A DNA stretch of 64,000 bases. Origin: Acanthococcus lagerstroemiae. Taxonomy: Eukaryota > Arthropoda > Insecta > Hemiptera > Eriococcidae. A program made the position numbers and the translations under genes. Numbering within the stretch: position 1 is the first letter of the stretch; each line of letters begins with the position of its first letter. Below, one piece after another: positions 57,851 through 64,000 of this stretch. The stretch is from positions 27,163,266-27,227,265 of the forward strand of contig CM063114.1 in assembly GCA_031841125.1 (NCBI GenBank), written 5' to 3'. The notes under the pieces were generated by a model. It searched no databases. It saw nothing but the letters and a program-made list of their open reading frames with translations, and was not told the DNA's origin.

Positions 57851-58455
57851 TACATAGATCAAACAAAATAATATTGTAAAGTGCTCCATATCATTTAAAA
57901 TTTTGGGGAATTTTTTCTTGTTCTATAATGTAATGAAAAAACATTCATCTGTTCTTATTTGTGTATATTTTGAATTGTATTCAAGTTTTTACCTTCTAAG
58001 AACTTGTTTACATATTGTTTGAGAGATAAGAACCAAGTTGGATCAAAAAAGACATATAATATTCCTAATGTAATCGATTGTATAAAGACATAGATCTGAA
58101 GTCAGAACGGAGGCTAAATTATTTTGTATTCTTCATAGTACATCTCATCACAGTTAACCAAGCTACCCAATACTTAATTATTCTCTAATGAACGTTCCAC
58201 TTCTGAAACTTTAAACCTGTTTTTCTTAACTTGAAACCATGTTCTTTGCACTTATATGTCCTTTTTACTCTGATACACTCAATTTTGAAAACAATGATTC
58301 TTAATGAACCTGTCAATTTCTGAGGGTAGCTATTTGGCACATATTAGATACTACCAACCTTTACTATTTGTACTAAAACGGACAGAAGGTCCATTGGAAA
58401 TAACAACCTAATTCACATGATACGAAAATACTTGGAACTAGAGAAATTTACTTAC
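57851..58455. other. No gene recognised; presumed intron of the zinc-finger gene
   Basis: AT-rich spacer leading to the donor site of the candidate first exon at 58455. Confidence 0.4.
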
Positions 58456-58509
58456 ACCAGCGGCATATTGGTCTTCTGCACTGGGTGATACTGAACCATC
58501 ATTTTCCAT
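58456..58509 (-). CDS. Candidate first coding exon of the C2H2 zinc-finger gene
   Basis: The minus strand reads ATG (58509-58507) through 18 codons, MENDGSVSPSAEDQYAAG, to a canonical donor GTAAGT at 58455. It ends in phase 0. The zinc-finger exons at 48314 and (broken) 54284 both begin in phase 0 after an acceptor (GAC TTG ATG and GAT TCA ATA), so the splice is frame-compatible. Acidic and serine-rich first exons are common in insect zinc-finger genes. No other exon is visible in between. The link is inference; transcript data would settle it. Confidence 0.5.
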
Positions 58510-59592
58510 ATCAAACCTTGTGGGCAGAGTCGAGAATTCTCGGATCATATTCGTTGCAGACAGTTCCTCGGTCCTGTTCTTTACACCGGTATGCATAACT
58601 GTCTTCAATATAAACGGATTGGCAGCTACGAATATTCCTCGTCAATTCCTGCCCAACAAATTAAGACTTCTTGAATACGATTTTCGACGATCATATTCTC
58701 TCTGATGAACCACAGAAGACAAGAAATTAATTCAATGATGGAGATTAACCCAAGAGTGAACGATTACCATGAGGCACAAACTCCTGTTCAATCGGCACAT
58801 GTTTATAATCCATTTAACTTGAAAGTACTCACCTGGGTACATACTTTTCTATCGTATAGAAATTACACACTTCAGTTCGTTAAAGTCATCTCACACAGCA
58901 ACAAGGAAATTTTGGAAATGTTCACCAACAACGCACATTAACTTAAATTTGCGGGATGGACGATAGCGGTGGAAGCGTGGAAAGTTCTTGTTCACCGTTA
59001 TTTCCTCATTTTATCGAAATTTGAATCAAAGTTTGAATTAAACTAAAGTCTGGTCCAAGAAACATTATTTTTTCACGGCGCTGATAATGTTCTTGATCTC
59101 GTCTTTCCCCTCCCAACTACCTGTCACCGCACAACGTCAGAAAGAGAAAGGTACGATTTGACGTCAAGTCGTACCGCTCACGGTCACATTGGGTGAAGCT
59201 GGCCCTAACTCACGGATTTTCACGGTAAAAAGCCACAAAACAAAACAATGATTCGAAGGATCGGAGCCACGAAGCGTTGAAGCACTTGAAGCGTCAATTG
59301 ACCAGACCTGACAATATTCCAACACTGTAGACCTTGGAAAATAATATTTCCTATCTGTAGTTTTGTTGTTTATTTGCTTTGCTATCCAAAATTTTCGTTC
59401 TTCATTAGTAGCCTAATATGTCATAATCGTATTTAATATGCGATCTCCGTCTCAAATTCGAACATTTCCTCCAAATTTTACCGATAATTGATGAAAATCT
59501 CTGTACACAGGCATTTCATTCACATAGCTGAACAGCAGTCGTCTATGCTCCGTGAATCAGTCGATTCGCTTCCTGCGATAACCAGTCGGAAT
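58510..59592. promoter_or_regulatory. Candidate shared promoter region and 5' UTRs (zinc-finger gene and TAF3)
   Basis: The two genes are divergent: the zinc-finger ATG on the minus strand at 58509 and the TAF3 ATG on the plus strand at 59927, 1.4 kb apart. The central part (about 58930-59330) is less AT-rich and has several CG dinucleotides. No TATA box or initiator can be assigned with confidence. A donor-like GTAAGT at 59593 would end a non-coding first TAF3 exon. Confidence 0.4.
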
Positions 59593-59836
59593 GTAAGTTT
59601 GTTAAAATTATTACTATCACTTGGACTGTACTGTTACTTTCTTAATTTATATAAAATTCGATAAGAACAGAGGTTTCTAAGAAGTCGGTAAAACGTAGCC
59701 ACAATTCTAAACGAAACCTGTGTTACTATAATCTTTTGATTAGCAAGTACTTATCTGTTGTTTTCCTAATAATTTCACGAAGCATTCATTCTATGCGCTG
59801 ATTTTTCTACTAAGAGACTTTTTCATCTCGTTACAG
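59593..59836 (+). other. TAF3: Candidate 5' UTR intron of TAF3
   Basis: Donor GTAAGT at 59593 and acceptor CTCGTTACAG ending at 59836 bound a 244-base AT-rich segment. Splicing would leave a 90-base leader before the ATG at 59927. Not required for the protein model. Confidence 0.45.
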
Positions 59837-59926
59837 TTGGGCAGTCTGCTTCTCATGTTGAGATGATTATTTCGAACACCGCAGTTCCACATTGAACAGC
59901 TGTTCTATTCGGAGTACCCGTTTAAA

Positions 59927-62485
59927 ATGTCGGAAATGGAACCGTGGACCCGGCAATTGCTGTCGGTCATCGTTTCGCAGCTGTGTAAAACCATAGGCTG
60001 GCATAGTATCTCTACGACCTGTTTGCAGGTACTCGTTGACGTTTTACATCGTTATTTGAAGAAGTTGGGAACTAATATTCACGATTATACCGAACATTAT
60101 AATCACACGTTTCCAGCGTTAGAGGAAATACGTTTAGCCTTTCTCGAAATGGGCGTAAATATAGAAGATCTAAAAGAGTACGTAGATTACGTGACTCCAA
60201 TCACAATTAAAACCAAGGTGCCGAAATACCCTTTGGAGAAGAAGTCGAATATGAATTTCTTGAAACCTGGAAGTCGTGAAGTAGTAACCAGGCCCGTTCA
60301 CATTCACGAGCACCTCCCTGCTATGCATCCGGAGCTGTCTGAAGATAATTATTCTAGTCAAGAAACATCTGAAGAATCCACTCTTTCCGGGTTACCAGAG
60401 ATCGGCTCTACGTCAACGTTCAAGAAAACAGGAGATAACGTAGACTTGGTTAATAATAAGAGAATAACACGCTTGATAGCCGAAGAGACCGGTAGACCGG
60501 TACGCGAGTTGAGCTGTGTTATGATGACGACGTCAGGTTTCCTATCACCTGCTAGAGAAGGAAAATTACCGGAGGCGCGGCTTCCCAAGTTCTACAACCA
60601 GACTAATAATTCCTCGAATCAACCATCTTCGTATCCTACCGTTCCTCCCGAAGTCAAAGGCGACCATAAGAAAGCCAACCACGCTAAGTCCTCCGGGAGC
60701 TCAAAACCGGCCGAACGGAAGATTCGAGAGGAACATCAAAATGGAAGAGAGGACGGCGATGATTCTAAAATCAAGAAACTGGCTAGTATGAAAGAACTTT
60801 CAAAACTAAAAGCTTTCAAACCAATTAGTAAATCCGCCGACAGTGTGGACTCGGTCAAAGTGATACGGCAAGAGAAGCTGAAACTCGAACCAGCCAGTCC
60901 GAAAGAGCCGAAGCTGCCGAAACCGATTAAAGTTGAAAAGCAGGTCGAGAAAATACCAGAACCGCCTGCGACGAGTGAAAAACTGACCACCGAATCGAAT
61001 AACCAGAAATTGAAGATCTTCAAACGCATTTCCAAGGTAAAAGAGGAACGAGCCGAGTCACCAGGGCCTAAAAGCAGCGACAGGAGTTCGCCAAAAAGCG
61101 GCGTCGAGAAAAACTCATCTATCAATGACAGTATAGAAGCGGTAGTGAAACGCAGCCGAGAAAAAGATGAATCGGTCAAGAATCGTGAGAAAGAAAAAGT
61201 TCCAGAACCACAACCTGTGCTAGAAGAGCCTGCTATGCCGGAGACGAAACCGCCGCCTGCGGTCAAGCACATCAAGCGAAAAAAGAAGCAGAAGCACGAT
61301 TCGGAACCTGTGAGCAAAAAGGTGAAGCTGTCCGTTGAGGTGACTCCGAACGAGATTGAGAAACCGAAGCCGATGGAACCAGAGCCACCGCCGTATTCGT
61401 TTTTCAAGGAGTTGCAGTCAACGCCCAGCTTAATGCCGCCGGCGTTGAAGACGAACCTGCTCGTTCCGCGATTTCCGAATCCGTTTATGAACATTACGAA
61501 GCTCAATCCGAACTGCCCGCATCCGGAGATGCCGAATCTACCGCTGCCTCCACCGATGCTGATGCAGCCAAGCGTAGATGTCCGCCAGAAATCGCCGATC
61601 AAGAGTATCGAAGTCGAGAAGAAGGTCGACAACAACGTCGCCGGCATCACGGATAAGAAACTGAAAAAGAAGATGAAGAAGGACAAACGGGAGAGGGACA
61701 AGAAGAAACGAGATAAGAAGGAGAAGCTGAAGAATAAGGATAAGTTGCTGAAGAATAAAGACAAGTTGTTGAAGAACAAAGAAAAACCGTTAAAGATCAA
61801 AGACAAACTGCAGAAGAAGAAAGATAAAGTGTTGAAGAAAATCAAAGTGAAGAACAAGGATAAGCCCAAGAAGAAAGAGAAGCTGAGTTTGCAAAAAGAA
61901 GAAATCGTTGAGGATCCGTCGGTTCCGAAACTAAAACTGAAGCTAGGCGGCTCTAATTCGCCTCAGTTATCGCCGAGTGGCATCCAGTCGCCGAAAATAG
62001 TCATCAAGCCTATTGTAAAGCACGACGATACTCCCAGCTTCCCTGAAATTTCGCCGGTCAAGGTAGAGCGAGAACCGTCTCCGGAACTAGCCAAAATATC
62101 GGCCCTCAGTAGTAAGCCGGTTAAACAGAAGAATCAGAAAGCGCCTGTCGAGCCGGCAGTCATCATTTCCAAGCCGATCGTCGAGCCCACGACAATCACG
62201 ATTAGTACCAAAGGTAAACGGGGTTCGGCTAGTCTCGAAATCAAACCGAAGAACAAAGAGAAACAGAAGAGTAAGAAGGTGGAAGAGGCGAAGCAAAAGC
62301 CTGCCCCGTATTATTACGATGCCGAGGGAAATCAAGTGTGGGTATGTCCCACATGCGGCGCCCAGGATGATGGCAGTCCCATGATCGGGTGTGACGGCTG
62401 CGACGCTTGGTACCATTGGGTCTGTGTCGGCATCAAATCGCCTCCCGAGTCGGCGAAATGGTTTTGCGGCTCTTGTGCCGTCTGA
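59927..62485 (+). CDS. TAF3: Transcription initiation factor TFIID subunit 3 (TAF3 / bip2-like)
   Basis: 852 residues in one open exon. The ATG is preceded in frame by no better start, and MSEMEPWTRQLL leads straight into the domain. Residues about 5-80 form a histone fold (LLSVIVSQLCKTIGWHSIST, TCLQVLVDVLHRYLKKLG, LEEIRLAFLEMGVNIEDLKE) that in TAF3 pairs with TAF10. The middle is disordered: Ser/Pro/Lys/Glu-rich, with a proline-rich stretch (about 510-545) and a lysine-rich block of KNKDKLLK-type repeats (about 570-660). Residues 807-850 are a PHD finger with all ligands: C807, C810, C822, C825, H830, C833, C847, C850. The SPMIGCDGCDAWYHW part has the aromatic residues used to read H3K4me3. 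TAF3 anchors TFIID at active promoters. Length is near that of vertebrate TAF3 and shorter than fly bip2. The gene looks intact. Confidence 0.95.
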   Translation: MSEMEPWTRQLLSVIVSQLCKTIGWHSISTTCLQVLVDVLHRYLKKLGTNIHDYTEHYNHTFPALEEIRLAFLEMGVNIEDLKEYVDYVTPITIKTKVPKYPLEKKSNMNFLKPGSREVVTRPVHIHEHLPAMHPELSEDNYSSQETSEESTLSGLPEIGSTSTFKKTGDNVDLVNNKRITRLIAEETGRPVRELSCVMMTTSGFLSPAREGKLPEARLPKFYNQTNNSSNQPSSYPTVPPEVKGDHKKANHAKSSGSSKPAERKIREEHQNGREDGDDSKIKKLASMKELSKLKAFKPISKSADSVDSVKVIRQEKLKLEPASPKEPKLPKPIKVEKQVEKIPEPPATSEKLTTESNNQKLKIFKRISKVKEERAESPGPKSSDRSSPKSGVEKNSSINDSIEAVVKRSREKDESVKNREKEKVPEPQPVLEEPAMPETKPPPAVKHIKRKKKQKHDSEPVSKKVKLSVEVTPNEIEKPKPMEPEPPPYSFFKELQSTPSLMPPALKTNLLVPRFPNPFMNITKLNPNCPHPEMPNLPLPPPMLMQPSVDVRQKSPIKSIEVEKKVDNNVAGITDKKLKKKMKKDKRERDKKKRDKKEKLKNKDKLLKNKDKLLKNKEKPLKIKDKLQKKKDKVLKKIKVKNKDKPKKKEKLSLQKEEIVEDPSVPKLKLKLGGSNSPQLSPSGIQSPKIVIKPIVKHDDTPSFPEISPVKVEREPSPELAKISALSSKPVKQKNQKAPVEPAVIISKPIVEPTTITISTKGKRGSASLEIKPKNKEKQKSKKVEEAKQKPAPYYYDAEGNQVWVCPTCGAQDDGSPMIGCDGCDAWYHWVCVGIKSPPESAKWFCGSCAV

Positions 62486-63075
62486 CATTCGTGGATGGCG
62501 TAAAACTCTCGAACAACTGCGTTGCATGCCAAGAAGGTTTTGTTTTATCGTTTTTATTACGGTTTGTTTTTCAGGTACGTAGAAGTTACTGACTACAATG
62601 TTATCATTATTGAAAAATTGTTATGTAATTCCAAAACAAAGAAAGCTGACGCATACAGATATGAAGTCGCATTGATTTGGAAGTGATTTTGTTTTTGTAT
62701 TCAAACGTCGTCACTCGGTATCCCTCGATGTTATTCGTTAAGTTGGAAAGAGAAAGTTACTGTTGGTTATTCATCTCTGGATTCGAGTGCTTACCGAATT
62801 TTGATTTTCGTTTTTAAAAAATTTGTAAGTTTTTTTTTTTTTTAATGTTAATTTGTACTCTGGCGCGACTGTTTGTTTTAAGTTGATTTTATTGTACTGT
62901 CGTTGAATGATATTTGTTGTGACTCGCAAGCCCTTTGTGTAAGGTAATTGTCAAGTGTCCATCATGTTGTTTCTCGCAAGTTTTATGTTCTTATTTCCTA
63001 CAACGTGTAGTTTTAAACTTAAATTTTGTAAGTAGGATTTGTGACGTTTGTAAATAAAGTTATAAGGTTTTAATA
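62486..63075 (+). other. TAF3: TAF3 3' UTR
   Basis: AT-rich with T-runs, ending at the poly(A) signal at 63053-63058. Short open frames here are noise. Confidence 0.65.
63053..63058 (+). terminator. TAF3: TAF3 poly(A) signal
   Basis: Canonical AATAAA about 570 bases after the stop codon, followed by T/GT-rich sequence. Confidence 0.6.
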
Positions 63076-63079
63076 CCAT

Positions 63080-64000
63080 GTACATTGAATGTGTTTTTTT
63101 AAATCATTTTATTTAATTATTTTGTAAACTTTGTTACAAATACAAGTTGAATGAATATGGGATACATTGGTTTTGGTACTGAGTTGAACAGATGAAATAT
63201 TTTCAAGGTATTAAAGATCTTGCTGGTCTATAAGCAATAACAAAGCGTGCACTAGAGAGCGCTACACATTCACCTGCACGAGTGAAACTGAAAGGGCGAT
63301 CATGGATATACTTTTAAATGGAAATATTGCTATCCTTAATAGGGCAAAGAACGGTCGAAAATTATTCCACCCACTTGCATTGACTATAATTCTATTGTTT
63401 AGTAACAATACAAAAAATGTATGTCGAGTTTTACTTTTTTTTTAAATCAATTATTTCTAATTGATTTTAAAACCTTTACAGTTTGCTGTAATCTTATGGA
63501 CAATTGTACATGATCATGCACCTTTTCAGTAGGCAGGGCCATCAACTTTAGGAACTCCAAGTTTTAGTGCCTATTGTACAACGAACTGACACTGCGAATT
63601 TGTTTGGAAGCATAAAAGAAGAATTATTAAAATGGAGACTGCCCATAGAAAATCATTCTTCGCGTGCCTAGTTCGTGTAATATATGCCAGAGTTATCTGT
63701 TGGAGGATAGTTGGGTCACTGATTCATCCCTTTCCCCTTCAGGACTGGTTGTTGAAAACTCATGAAAAAACAGTGTATTAAACACCTAATTAAATACATT
63801 TGTAAAAACAAAAAATCGTTCAGAGCTGTGAACCTATAAAACATTGATATCTGAATGATTGTTATCAACTCCTTGTTATAAGTAAAAATGGACAATCAAA
63901 ATTGTGCTTTAGAATTGCTGTTAAGAAATTATCTATTCTCGCCCCTGAACTGTTTTCTTTTCAAGTTTGCAAATTGGGGATCAGTGCTCCGAAAATTGTA
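63080..64000. other. No gene recognised
   Basis: AT-rich intergenic sequence to the window edge. No open frame, repeat or RNA gene is supported. Confidence 0.5.

Noticed and set aside
60736..61869. 377-codon open frame on the minus strand
   Set aside because: Antisense shadow of the lysine-rich part of TAF3 (AAG/AAA codons read backwards as CTT/TTT), giving a Phe/Ser/Leu-rich string with no domain.

Overview
The window is nuclear DNA from an insect-like animal genome. It is AT-rich, has spliced genes with long introns and poly(A) signals, and carries the transposon families common in arthropods (RTE, R1-type, hAT, piggyBac-like, P, pogo/Tigger). There are no operons, ribosome binding sites, CRISPR arrays or prokaryotic genes. 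A sap-feeding hemipteran is possible, but I cannot fix the order from sequence alone. I saw no tRNA or rRNA gene.

Three host loci are supportable. (1) The last coding exon (6009-6186, +) of an SH3 protein resembling RUSC1/RUSC2, with a long 3' UTR; its upstream exons are not in the window. (2) A C2H2 zinc-finger gene on the minus strand: first coding exon 58509-58456 and a large finger exon 48314-46059, joined across a ~10 kb intron. (3) TAF3 (bip2-like), + strand, 59927-62485: N-terminal histone fold, lysine-rich middle, C-terminal PHD finger. Loci 2 and 3 are head to head and may share a promoter.

The rest is mostly repeats. 0-6 kb: a small inverted-repeat element, a piggyBac-like element split by a truncated RTE retrotransposon with an unusually long (136 bp) target duplication, then a 1.5 kb AT-rich hAT with a perfect 8 bp target duplication. 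8-12 kb: diverged tandem and inverted repeats, a 1.7 kb element with 31 bp terminal repeats, and a hAT MITE. 12.2-22.7 kb: a 5.09 kb tandem duplication whose central 1.7 kb is far more alike between copies than its flanks; copy B carries a P-type MITE. 22.7-27.2 kb: MITEs and a decayed LINE. 27.2-30.3 kb: a ~280 bp satellite with a ~1.68 kb higher-order repeat.

30.6-50.6 kb holds three copies of a zinc-finger gene plus its 3' flank. Copy 1 (31.3-33.7 kb) is a pseudogene, copy 2 (46-48.3 kb) has a long open frame, and copy 3 was gutted; its 5' remnant lies at 54.2-54.8 kb. Between copies 1 and 2 lies a four-level nest: a minus-strand RTE fragment holds a P element, which holds a TA-target element with CACGGAGA ends, which holds a Tigger element encoding a DDE transposase with a C-terminal PHD finger. 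Each P, TA and Tigger junction can be read from terminal repeats and target duplications. A second pogo-type element (50632-53291) has a nearly intact four-exon transposase. 56.2-57.9 kb holds a decayed transposase-like gene of a family I cannot name.

All alignments, repeat lengths and identity estimates were made by eye.
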